In this document: positions 1 to 7,234 of the stretch, one piece after another | Numbering within the stretch: position 1 is the stretch's first letter | Layout: each line of letters starts with the position of its first letter | DNA from: a virus | IMG/VR virus record: IMGVR_UViG_3300005617_000580 | Location: 1-43,006 of that record | Direction: 5' to 3' (one strand) | DNA: 43,006 nt | Translations under genes and position numbers: made by a program | Notes under the pieces: model-generated | Databases searched by the model: none | What the model saw: only the letters and a program-made list of their open reading frames with translations | What the model was told of the DNA's origin: nothing

Positions 1-420
1 CGCTATGATCTCCAAGGCGTCCACCGTCTTAGCGGGAAGTTGAGACCCGTCTCCTAAAATTCGAAGCTCAGGCAGACGACGACTGCGATCACTGATCTGG
101 ATCATAGTGATCGAGAAAGGACTGATGAGCGACACCGGACATTCGTTGGTCGAGACACCCGGCACCACCACGTCGTCGTACTGCGCGGCCCACCACTTCT
201 CTCGATCCGGCTTTACGTCTGCGGGATAGTATCGGGAGCAGTTTCGGTGCTCGTAGAATCCGTCTCTCCTGCATTCGCCGCAATTGAATCGTCGGTTCGC
301 CCACCCGCCTGAGCGGCTGAAGTGGTAGGCGACTCTAAATTCGCTCGCTCCTCGCGAGACATTTGAGAATCTGCCTTGACGGCCTCGACCACCTCCTGAT
401 AGAGCTCTTCGGGCCCGCGC
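1..420 (-). CDS. -1 frame extension of tail assembly chaperone (GT-like), partial
   Basis: This frame lies -1 relative to the chaperone gene at 213-764. It is open from 420 (TGA in this frame at 421-423) to the window edge and continues beyond it. It holds no ATG, GTG or TTG before about residue 86, yet its product looks real: a Cys-rich stretch (NCGECRRDGFYEHRNC, from 285 leftwards) is followed by a Trp-rich stretch (EKWWAAQYDD). Many siphoviruses make a longer chaperone by -1 frameshifting (lambda G/GT), with the extension binding the tape measure. Position right after the major tail protein fits. I found no perfect X XXY YYZ heptamer; T TTA at 336-339 and G GGT GGG at 300-306 are weak candidates. 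Its true end lies outside the window. Confidence 0.65.
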
Positions 421-764
421 TCATGAAGCGTCTTCCAGTCCACGTCGGCGACGCCGTCGATGGTCATGCCGCTGAGAGAAACGAAACCGAACTCAACGTA
501 CGTGGGGTCGATGCGCGTTCGCTTGATCAGCTCACCTTGATCCAAAAGATTGACGATCTGGAGCTTCTGCTCAGCTGAGTACGACTCACCTTCGTCGTGC
601 TCAATGGCGTCGAGATCAGACTGAACCCGTCTCACTTCCGCCAACGCCTCTGCGTTTCGCGTCATCATTCTCATCCGAACCGCCTCGGTCATGGCTCTCA
701 CCGTGAACGTCACGCCCGGGTACTTCGCAGACTGGACCTCTCGCTGACTCAAGAAATTGAACAT
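213..764 (-). CDS. tail assembly chaperone (G-like), 183 aa
   Basis: Acidic soluble protein directly downstream of the major tail protein, the usual place of the chaperone that coats the tape measure protein before tail tube polymerisation. The start is the ATG at 762-764, with GGAGA at 771-775 six bases upstream. A GTG six codons earlier in the same frame has no suitable SD. The N-terminal part (MFNFLSQREVQSAKYPG) carries a short beta segment (VTFTVRAMTEAVRMRMM) that resembles the opening of tail chaperones. The C-terminal 40 residues are Ser/Thr/Ala/Asp-rich and look disordered. This tail overlaps the -1 frame extension, as expected for a frameshift gene. Function rests on position and architecture rather than on a clear motif. 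Confidence 0.7.
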   Translation of the reverse strand: MFNFLSQREVQSAKYPGVTFTVRAMTEAVRMRMMTRNAEALAEVRRVQSDLDAIEHDEGESYSAEQKLQIVNLLDQGELIKRTRIDPTYVEFGFVSLSGMTIDGVADVDWKTLHERGPEELYQEVVEAVKADSQMSREERANLESPTTSAAQAGGRTDDSIAANAGETDSTSTETAPDTIPQT

Positions 765-910
765 GATTCGTCTCCGACCCACGACGAGATGCGTGTCGTG
801 TCTCGGCTTTCCTCCTTGTTTCGTAAAATTGGGCGGGGCGCGGCTGATCGCCGTCGTTCAAGATTCGGGCCTTGGACTCCCGAGCTCCCCCGCCGCGTGC
901 TTTCGCGATA

Positions 911-1912
911 CTACTTTATCACCATCACGATCTCGTCCAGCGACGTGATGTCGGTCCCGAACGCCCGACTCTCAGGCACCGACAGACTGTACCGACGAGC
1001 GCTGTCGTCGAGGGTGTAGGCGGCCAGCTGAACGTTGGTGAGCAGAAACTGAACCATCGACCCGGCCACGGTGCCGACGGTAATGTCCACGTCCACGGGA
1101 GTCTTCGTGTTGGTCGCTTCGCGAATGTTCTTCTGACCGGCGCTGTCGTCTTCGTACATGTTGAACGTGATGGTCACGTTCCGCGTGTCGCCTTCGACGT
1201 CGTCCGGCAGGTAGGTGCCGAACGTGTCTTTCACCACCGCGCCACCGTTGTTGATCTTGATCGTCGCGGTGCGAATGCGGCTAATGCTGGATCCGCCGAT
1301 GCTCACGTCGCCGGTGAACCCGGCGATGATCCCGCCCGCGCTGACGGGCGCCCCGGGCTCGGTGGGCATGGCGCCGTACCCGGCCTTCTCCTCGGTCGTG
1401 GCGGCGTCGTAGTAATCCGACTCGAGAACGTTGCGGCACTCACCGCTGGCGGTGAACTCGGCGATGTCGGCGCCGACGTTGAAAGTCGCTTCTTGAACGA
1501 CGCAACCGATAGCGATTCGCTGATTGAGAGTCGACGGAGTTCGGAACGACGCCATGCCGAAAGTGAGAATCGGATCGTCGACGAAGTTGTACTGCAGACC
1601 GCCGCCGCCCGCGACGCCGTTGGCGCCGAAGATGGCCTTCATCAGGGGCTCGAAGTCGGGCGCGGTTCCGTTGACGCCCGAAGGAGCCAGGGAGCCCTCG
1701 TACGACCACTTACCGAAGGTGCGACCTTTGACCCCGATGGTCGCCGTTCGGCTGCCGGTCTTGTCACGTCGAACGAGAGTGGCGATGTCGTTCGACATAT
1801 CCACCTTGATGCTGCGAACGTAGTCGCCGTTACCGAACGAAGGTCCGACCGCGAAGTCGGCCTGATCGGCCATGTACACTCGCTCGAGGCGGGAAAGAGC
1901 CTTATTCGCCAT
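911..1912 (-). CDS. major tail protein (tail tube subunit), 333 aa
   Basis: Beta-rich protein with the typical layout of siphovirus tail tube subunits. The N-terminus (MANKALSRLERVYMADQADF) leads into a conserved-looking strand pattern with GTAPDFEPLMKAIFG, close to the 'target value' segment common in these proteins (residues about 82-98). The C-terminal half (residues about 190-333) is a second beta domain with ATIKINNGGAVVKDTFG. It would form the hexameric rings of the tail tube. It sits after the tail-completion genes and before the chaperone, the canonical order. Its start overlaps the end of the 104-aa gene by 11 bases. Confidence 0.8.
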   Translation of the reverse strand: MANKALSRLERVYMADQADFAVGPSFGNGDYVRSIKVDMSNDIATLVRRDKTGSRTATIGVKGRTFGKWSYEGSLAPSGVNGTAPDFEPLMKAIFGANGVAGGGGLQYNFVDDPILTFGMASFRTPSTLNQRIAIGCVVQEATFNVGADIAEFTASGECRNVLESDYYDAATTEEKAGYGAMPTEPGAPVSAGGIIAGFTGDVSIGGSSISRIRTATIKINNGGAVVKDTFGTYLPDDVEGDTRNVTITFNMYEDDSAGQKNIREATNTKTPVDVDITVGTVAGSMVQFLLTNVQLAAYTLDDSARRYSLSVPESRAFGTDITSLDEIVMVIK

Positions 1913-2216
1913 TTCTGTTCTCCTGTTCTGCGCCCTTAGTCAGGCGATCACTCAAAATCTTTCTCAGCTCTCGCATCTTGCCGAGAGCCTGATCATGTCG
2001 AGCCTGCCAGGCCGGCCCTCTGCGCTCGCGCTTGTCGGCTTGCTCGATCGGTGTATAGCCGATCTCTGCGAACTGCTCGGTCGTCAGAATTCCGCCGCCC
2101 GCTTCGATGATGTCGAGCGCGGTCTGGTCGGACAACGGAAGCTCCTGCCCGAACTTCTTGAACGAAGCGTCGGTGGCCTCCACGTAACCGTTGCCGAAAT
2201 ACTTGTACCTCGTCAC
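1902..2216 (-). CDS. small tail-region protein, 104 aa, unknown
   Basis: GTG start at 2214-2216 overlaps the TGA of the upstream gene (GTGA), with the purine-rich GAGGGGAA just before it. A longer in-frame ORF extends upstream inside the neighbouring gene but has no ribosome site. The protein begins VTRYKYFGNGYVEATDASFKKFG. It has a central segment (ILTTEQFAEIGYTPIEQADK) and a basic helical C-terminus (HDQALGKMRELRKILSDRL). I do not recognise a family. Its position between the tail terminator candidate and the major tail protein suggests a virion or tail assembly role. Confidence 0.6.
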   Translation of the reverse strand: MTRYKYFGNGYVEATDASFKKFGQELPLSDQTALDIIEAGGGILTTEQFAEIGYTPIEQADKRERRGPAWQARHDQALGKMRELRKILSDRLTKGAEQENRNGE

Positions 2217-2779
2217 ACTTCCCCTCGCTGATCCACTTCGAATTCCATCCTGAACCCTAGCGCCTGTCGCCAGAAGTTTTCGCCACGCTCGAGGCGGGTG
2301 CGCTGACAAGAGACGTTTCCGTTGAACGTGATCTCTTCGCCCCAGTTCTGATCATCGGGTGACGCGTTTCGCGCCCGATTGAACACCGTGAACACCGTCT
2401 CTTCGTAACAGCTGGCCTCCGGCTCGAAGGCGTCGATTCGCAGCTTGGGGTTCGACCAAGACAAGAACACGTTCAGCCCGACCCTAACCTCTCCTGAGAA
2501 CTGATGAAACTTCTGCAAGTTCTGATTCGTCGAACTTTCGACGAACAGCGTCACGAACGGAAACGTAGGATTGGCCGCCGTCACCCAGTCGCTCGGGTCA
2601 AGATTGGCCAACACGAAATTCTTGCTCGTCCCGTCTAGCGGGGCGAAGTCGATCACCGACTCTCTCGACACTCCGTAGTCGACTCGCAGATTGTTGAACG
2701 TGACGTTGAACCCGTCGTTGTCGTCCTTGAGACGATCCACGATCGCGTCGATCACGATCTTCCCGATCGGAAAACTCAT
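2213..2779 (-). CDS. tail terminator / completion-like protein, 188 aa
   Basis: The N-terminal helix plus strand pattern (IVIDAIVDRLKDDNDGF) and a central beta segment (FPFVTLFVESSTNQNLQ) are typical of minor tail U-like / tail terminator proteins, which cap the tail tube and join it to the head. The late motif KFHQFSGEVRVGLNVFL agrees with the strand that follows the helix in that fold. It starts with ATG at 2777-2779 and overlaps the end of the preceding gene by four bases. The neighbours (gpG-like protein upstream, major tail protein downstream) match the head-tail completion block of siphoviruses. Assignment is by architecture and order; no catalytic motif exists. Confidence 0.55.
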   Translation of the reverse strand: MSFPIGKIVIDAIVDRLKDDNDGFNVTFNNLRVDYGVSRESVIDFAPLDGTSKNFVLANLDPSDWVTAANPTFPFVTLFVESSTNQNLQKFHQFSGEVRVGLNVFLSWSNPKLRIDAFEPEASCYEETVFTVFNRARNASPDDQNWGEEITFNGNVSCQRTRLERGENFWRQALGFRMEFEVDQRGEV

Positions 2780-3372
2780 TCGATCACCCTTTTCACTCTG
2801 ACCCCGAGCAGCGTCTCGAAGTCGACGACCGTCGCCTGCTCGTCTTTGAAACTAAACCCGAACCATTCTCTCTTCGGCAGATTGCCCGCCCCGACGTTGT
2901 GCCCTTCGGCTCGATCCGCCTCAGGCCCGTAAATCCCGAGCGACCCGTACCGGCCGTCGCCCGATCGGGCGACGATCGCCTGCAGCATGTGAGGCGCCTG
3001 AAACCCGAGCAAGTCGACGTGCGAAATTCCTCTGATGGCGGCCTTCGCCGCGCCGTACGACGGGAACTTCACCCCGACCGTCGTTCTCTTGCCGCCGGTC
3101 TTCTTCGCCACTCTTCCGGCGAACGCCTTCCTGCTCTTCAGCGAGGAGCCGGTCGAACCTTTCGAGTAGTAATAGAACGGTCCGTTTCTCGAGTACGGTT
3201 CGAAGCGCTGCTCGTTGAGATCCAATCCCCTCGACGTTCGATCGAGAATTCTGCTCTTCTGCCTGTTCAGCACGTACAACATGTCGCCGGGCGTCGGCGT
3301 AGTCGCTTCACCCAGCCTCTTCAGCAGCACCTCCACAGGCTCGTTTCCGAAAGTTAAACTAACGTCCGCCAT
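2776..3372 (-). CDS. virion morphogenesis / tail completion protein (Mu gpG / HK97 gp10-like), 198 aa
   Basis: The protein shows the features of the phage virion morphogenesis family: an N-terminal helix, a basic middle region with RILDRTSRGLDLNEQRFEPYS (residues about 36-56), repeated Lys/Arg, and a C-terminal LPKREWFGFS (residues about 164-173), close to the 'LPaReflGls' signature seen in Mu gpG-type proteins. Such proteins sit at the head-tail interface. It overlaps the upstream MuF-type gene by 14 bases and the next gene by 4, so translation is probably coupled. Confidence 0.65.
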   Translation of the reverse strand: MADVSLTFGNEPVEVLLKRLGEATTPTPGDMLYVLNRQKSRILDRTSRGLDLNEQRFEPYSRNGPFYYYSKGSTGSSLKSRKAFAGRVAKKTGGKRTTVGVKFPSYGAAKAAIRGISHVDLLGFQAPHMLQAIVARSGDGRYGSLGIYGPEADRAEGHNVGAGNLPKREWFGFSFKDEQATVVDFETLLGVRVKRVIE

Positions 3373-4195
3373 TCTTTCCGTCCAGAGCCACTATCCACTG
3401 ATGCCTGCAGCGCCAGCCGCCGCAAGTCGTGAACACGTCTTCGAGCTGCCCGTTGTCCATCCTGTCGATCTGACTCTTCGACCACGTCCGACCCTGCGCC
3501 GCCTGCTTCATCAGTCTCTGACAGAACGGCCGAATAAACTTGTCGCTGGCCGGCGGCCCGTGGTACGTGTACTCCAGCTGTCGGTCGTGTTCGGCCAGCT
3601 CGTTCTCGATCTTCTCGTAACCCTTCGCGGCGGCCGTTCGGTAGAACGTGCTTATGCCCGTCGCAGCCAGACCCGACGCCTGACCGACCGACGTCCCCAG
3701 TCTCTCCGCCAACTCTATGGCGACCGCCTCGAACGGAGACCCGCCGACCATGTACACGGCCTGATTGCGCGCCGATCGGGCGGTTCGATCGATCACGTCG
3801 TCGATCGACATCACCACGCCCTGCTTCATCTGACTCAGCAGCGCCCTGTCCTTGCCGCTCCAGCTCACCGGCTTGATCACGTAGTCGTCGGTGATCTTCT
3901 TCAACACGTCTTCGAACAGCGTGAGACCGCCGTCGAACCCGTCGACGAAGACGGCTAGGGCGTCGTCGTACCCGTGCGTCGCGAGCGCCTGCTGAAATAT
4001 CTTCGGCAGCGCCTGAATCTTTCTCAGATTCGCCGCCGACGGGATGATTTCTCCCGCGGCCGTCAAGTTCAGCAGCGCTCGAAGTCGAAGTGACGTCGCC
4101 AGTCGAGCTCGCGACACCACGCCGCTCAGATCGCTCTCGAACGAAGCGAGTATCGCGTCCGTCCGACGATCGAGACTCTCGACCGTCGCCCTCAA
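3359..4195 (-). CDS. MuF / SPP1 gp7-type minor head protein, 278 aa
   Basis: Mostly helical protein ending in a segment typical of MuF-type head morphogenesis proteins: FIRPFCQRLMKQA (residues about 218-230), then RTWSKSQIDRMDNGQ, and a terminal TTCGGWRCRHQWIV (residues about 256-269), which matches the GGxNCRHxW signature of the family. In SPP1 and Mu these proteins are packaged in the head near the portal and help DNA ejection. Here the gene lies far from the portal, in the head-tail joining block, so it could be a neck-associated variant. ATG start with a four-base overlap with the preceding gene. Confidence 0.6.
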   Translation of the reverse strand: MRATVESLDRRTDAILASFESDLSGVVSRARLATSLRLRALLNLTAAGEIIPSAANLRKIQALPKIFQQALATHGYDDALAVFVDGFDGGLTLFEDVLKKITDDYVIKPVSWSGKDRALLSQMKQGVVMSIDDVIDRTARSARNQAVYMVGGSPFEAVAIELAERLGTSVGQASGLAATGISTFYRTAAAKGYEKIENELAEHDRQLEYTYHGPPASDKFIRPFCQRLMKQAAQGRTWSKSQIDRMDNGQLEDVFTTCGGWRCRHQWIVALDGKNGGR

Positions 4196-5160
4196 GCTCT
4201 CATCAGCGTGTTGCTGACGCCCCGATAAGACTCAGGCCACTGCCCCTCCTGCGCCGCGTACCCGGACAGAACCGGATCTGCGTCGAGCGCGTAAGTTCTC
4301 GTCGCTATCGGAATCGGTGAGGCGTTTTGCAACCACAGCGTCCCGCCTCTCTCACTCACCCACACGTTGTACGCGGTGGCGTTCATCTGCTGCACGAACC
4401 CCTGCGCCGCTTTTCTCTTGTCGATCGTCCCGTCGGGCGGCACGAGACTCGTCAAATCGACGGTGATTCCGAGCCCGCTCTCAGACAGATTCACGGTCTT
4501 GCGCGCCGACGGATGGCTTTCCGCGTTCTTCGTGTCCGTCGGACTGACATAAACGACGCCGTCGACGTAGGTGATCGCCACGTCGAACTGACCGATCGAA
4601 GTTCCGGCGACCAAAGCGGCCGTCGACGCCGACCAACTGCCTGAATTCTCCTGCACGGCGGCCGGGCAAGGCATCGGGCTGCCTACCAGAGGAATCCCCG
4701 TCGCCTTGAGAGAAGGCCAGAGATCCTTCTCCTCACGGGAAAGGAGTAACTCAAGCTTGGTCTCGTAACGATCGCCCTCGGCCTTTGAGCATACGGCGAG
4801 ATAGACCTCGGCGAGACATCGGGACGCCACCCACCGTTTAATCGCCGACCAGTAGTTGGAAACGGGCCCGCTGACGACGATCTGAGACGGAGTCACCCTG
4901 AGTCTCTGCCCGGGGTACACGCCGGGATGAAACACGGCGGCGAGGTGAGAAGAAGAAAACAGCTGGCTCGAATTCGCCAAGCCCGAAGAGAACGACTGCA
5001 GGTTGGCGGTCAGCGTTCGGCCGGCCGACTCGATGCCGCGGCGAATGAGACCGTCGGCGCCCTCCAACGTGAGAGAGAAGTCCGTCGCCAAGTCAGCGAC
5101 GGACGCGTCGATCGAGTAAAGATCGGCGGCAGTCACGAAGTCTGCGTCAGTCCAGAGCAT
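4192..5160 (-). CDS. putative head-tail connector / structural protein, 322 aa
   Basis: The start chosen is the ATG at 5158-5160, preceded by GAGGAGA; an upstream in-frame extension of 23 codons overlaps an intergenic hairpin and lacks a better SD. The N-terminal 50 residues (ADLYSIDASVADLATDF, then GADGLIRRGIESAGRTL) resemble the helical start of head-tail adaptor proteins. The middle contains a helix-rich part with ETKLELLLSREEKDLWPSL, and the C-terminal half is beta-rich. It is the first gene of the head-tail joining block. Family membership could not be fixed from sequence alone. Confidence 0.6.
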   Translation of the reverse strand: MLWTDADFVTAADLYSIDASVADLATDFSLTLEGADGLIRRGIESAGRTLTANLQSFSSGLANSSQLFSSSHLAAVFHPGVYPGQRLRVTPSQIVVSGPVSNYWSAIKRWVASRCLAEVYLAVCSKAEGDRYETKLELLLSREEKDLWPSLKATGIPLVGSPMPCPAAVQENSGSWSASTAALVAGTSIGQFDVAITYVDGVVYVSPTDTKNAESHPSARKTVNLSESGLGITVDLTSLVPPDGTIDKRKAAQGFVQQMNATAYNVWVSERGGTLWLQNASPIPIATRTYALDADPVLSGYAAQEGQWPESYRGVSNTLMRA

Positions 5161-5177
5161 TCTCTCCTCATTTTCGC

Positions 5178-5200
5178 GAGGGGAGGTTCTCACTCCCCTC
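5178..5200 (-). promoter_or_regulatory. intergenic hairpin
   Basis: GAGGGGAG and CTCCCCTC form a perfect 8-bp stem with a 7-base loop in the 85-base gap between the 209-aa and 322-aa genes, just ahead of the SD of the latter. There is no U-tract on the leftward transcript, so it is more likely an attenuator or RNA-processing site than a strong intrinsic terminator. Confidence 0.5.
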
Positions 5201-5245
5201 CGTCGATCAGGCCCGACGGTGGCGTTCATTCCCGACTCGGCGGGT

Positions 5246-5875
5246 TTACGGCGTCTGATCGGCGAGCGATCGAACTTTGAAAGTCACGGCGTCGGCGTTG
5301 GCGTTCGTCACGAAGAGCTTGCCGATGTCCGTGGTGAACGGGCACTTGCTCAGACCGTCTTTCGCTACGCTCCACAAAAGATTCTGCGGCGAAGCGATGT
5401 CGATTCGCAGTTGGTAGTACACCGACCCGCCGGAAGTGTACGTGGCGTCGTTGCCCTGAACCGCGCTGCCGCCCGAGGTGGCGCTGATCTTGATGTGATT
5501 CGCGTCCACGACGGTTTTAACGAACCAAACTCCGTTCAGGTTGGTCGATCCGCCGATTCCCGTCACTCGGATGATGTCGTTGACGGCCAGCCCGTGACTC
5601 GTGATTTCGATCTGGGCGTCGCCGCCGGAGGCGTTGATCGTGTCGACCACAGCCAGCGCGGTCGCCTTCTCCGCGTACACCGTGACGGCGTCGGCGCAGT
5701 ACAGCGATAGCGACTTCAGGTTGGCTCGCGTCACCGCGTAATCGACTTCGACCCGAGTGGCGACGGCGATGGAGCCGTCGAAGTTGAACTCAGAGTCTCC
5801 GGTGACGGACTCTTGAGCCGTGATGCTGACGCCCGAGGAGTCTCGGTACGTGCGACTAATTACGTGAGTGAACAT
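5246..5875 (-). CDS. virion protein with E1-FCCH-like beta domain, 209 aa
   Basis: A central segment (residues about 89-125: SHGLAVNDIIRVTGIGG, then TNLNGVWFVKTVVDANHIKI) matches the small beta module that profile databases label as ubiquitin-activating enzyme E1 FCCH-like and that is frequent in phage structural proteins. A related module is present in the 144-aa protein at 9826-10260. The N-terminal 60 residues and the C-terminal 60 residues are also beta-rich. It lies between the SGNH protein and the connector block. A fibre, decoration or neck component is likely; ubiquitin chemistry is not implied. Confidence 0.6.
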   Translation of the reverse strand: MFTHVISRTYRDSSGVSITAQESVTGDSEFNFDGSIAVATRVEVDYAVTRANLKSLSLYCADAVTVYAEKATALAVVDTINASGGDAQIEITSHGLAVNDIIRVTGIGGSTNLNGVWFVKTVVDANHIKISATSGGSAVQGNDATYTSGGSVYYQLRIDIASPQNLLWSVAKDGLSKCPFTTDIGKLFVTNANADAVTFKVRSLADQTP

Positions 5876-5887
5876 TCGCGTGTCTCC

Positions 5888-7216
5888 TTAATTCGCGCCG
5901 ATAACTGAAGTCAAGAACAACCCGACCGCCGCGCCGATGTCCCAGTACCCGGAGTTGTTCGGATGAAAAGTGTCGTTCATGAGAGTCGTCTGCCACGTCC
6001 CTCCGAAGCGAGCAAAGATGTCGATCACCGGGACGCCGTTCTCGACCGCCAGCTCGGCGATCGCCGCTCGATACTGAGTGATGAGCGCGGCCACGGTCCC
6101 GTCGCTGGTAGGGGGCGGCGTCAGCAAAACCACGTCACCCGTCAGGCGGCAATTGTTGATGATGGCCTGCATCGCCGTTTTGTACGTGGCCTTTGTCGCC
6201 GACGCTACGTAAGCGTCGTTGGTGCCGAGACCGATAATGCTCAGACTCGGCGCGTAGAAACTGACCGCGTCGAGCGCGAGACCGCCGCCGGCCTGACTCC
6301 AAGACCCCGCCGTCGTGCCCGACGCTCTTGAATCCTTCACGCCCGCGTTCGCCAATCTGATAATCTTCGCGGTCGAAAGACGAGACTCGATCGCGAGAAT
6401 CAACACCTGCCCGGCGGTGTTGACGATGGTGACTTCGTTGTCGTTCTCGGCGGAAGCCGCGGTGATCGTCACCTTGCCGACCGCTTGCGTGGCGTTCGTG
6501 TCGACCGCACCGGAAGAAGCGCCGCCGGTCGCCGTCGCGGTGAACGTGCCGCCGCCGCCGTACTTCAAGTAGTAAACGTCGTAAGTGTCGTAAGTACCGT
6601 TCTGAGTCCCAGCCGTGTAAACCAAATTGCCGGCCGCGCCGTTCGCTATGTACGCCGAACCGTTGCCGAAACCGTAGCCACCGGCGTAACCGGACCACCC
6701 GGTGCCGAGAGCAAAACGATCGTCTTGCCCACCCGGGAAGAGGCCCAGCGTCGGAGTAGCGGCGATCACCGAGCTGCCGATGCGAATGCGGCTCGGGTAC
6801 GCGTTGAAACTCATGTTCGTGGCGACCGTCCCTCCGTTGCCGGCGGTGATAGAGTCGCCGATGAAGAGAATCTTGGTGTCCGAGACACCGTCGCGAGTCT
6901 TTGCAATCGCCAAGCGAAATTTCAACAGCTGCTGAGCAGTGACGATTCCCGTCAGAGCTTCGACGAGGGTCGAATCCGCTTTGTCGAGCGTGACAGACCC
7001 GTCGGCGATCTTGTCTTCGGTGACCGCGTCGTCGGCGATCTCGGTCTCGGTGATCGAGTCAGCCTCGAGCGTGAATGACTCGGGCTCCCACTTGTTTCCC
7101 CACACGTGCATGCGACTGCCCGCGGAAGCGCTGCTGAGAATATGCACGTCGTCGGGCTGTCCTGACTCGGGAAGAATCGGGCCGGCGGTGACGTTGATCG
7201 TGCGAGTGGTAGACAT
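5888..7216 (-). CDS. SGNH/GDSL hydrolase fused to virion-anchoring N-terminus, 442 aa
   Basis: Residues about 115-442 form an SGNH hydrolase: block I with the nucleophile in FIGDSITAG (Ser122), block III GLGTNDAY (Asn333), and block V NDTFHPNNSGY (Asp415, His418). Such domains in virion proteins deacetylate or de-esterify surface polysaccharide. The N-terminal 45 residues are nearly identical to those of the 158-aa protein at 9344-9820, suggesting a shared attachment module. Residues 52-80 repeat an 'ITExxIADDAVTxDKIADGxV' pattern found in linkers of phage tail fibres. An insertion of about 190 Gly/Thr-rich residues between blocks I and III is unusual. No SD is well placed: GGGGAG lies 12 bases before the ATG. 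Confidence 0.8.
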   Translation of the reverse strand: MSTTRTINVTAGPILPESGQPDDVHILSSASAGSRMHVWGNKWEPESFTLEADSITETEIADDAVTEDKIADGSVTLDKADSTLVEALTGIVTAQQLLKFRLAIAKTRDGVSDTKILFIGDSITAGNGGTVATNMSFNAYPSRIRIGSSVIAATPTLGLFPGGQDDRFALGTGWSGYAGGYGFGNGSAYIANGAAGNLVYTAGTQNGTYDTYDVYYLKYGGGGTFTATATGGASSGAVDTNATQAVGKVTITAASAENDNEVTIVNTAGQVLILAIESRLSTAKIIRLANAGVKDSRASGTTAGSWSQAGGGLALDAVSFYAPSLSIIGLGTNDAYVASATKATYKTAMQAIINNCRLTGDVVLLTPPPTSDGTVAALITQYRAAIAELAVENGVPVIDIFARFGGTWQTTLMNDTFHPNNSGYWDIGAAVGLFLTSVIGAN

Positions 7217-7234
7217 GATTACAGAATTCTCCCC

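Noticed and set aside
405-416. GGGCCC-containing run as a slippery site for the -1 frameshift
   Set aside because: The zero-frame codons are GGG CCC GAA, so the run is not in the X XXY YYZ phase needed.
811-817. AAGGAGG on the minus strand as an SD for another gene
   Set aside because: No ATG, GTG or TTG with an adequate frame follows at a workable distance; the chaperone has its own GGAGA closer to its start.
872-1939. 355-codon plus-strand frame opposite the major tail protein
   Set aside because: Antisense shadow; the minus strand has the coherent tail protein.
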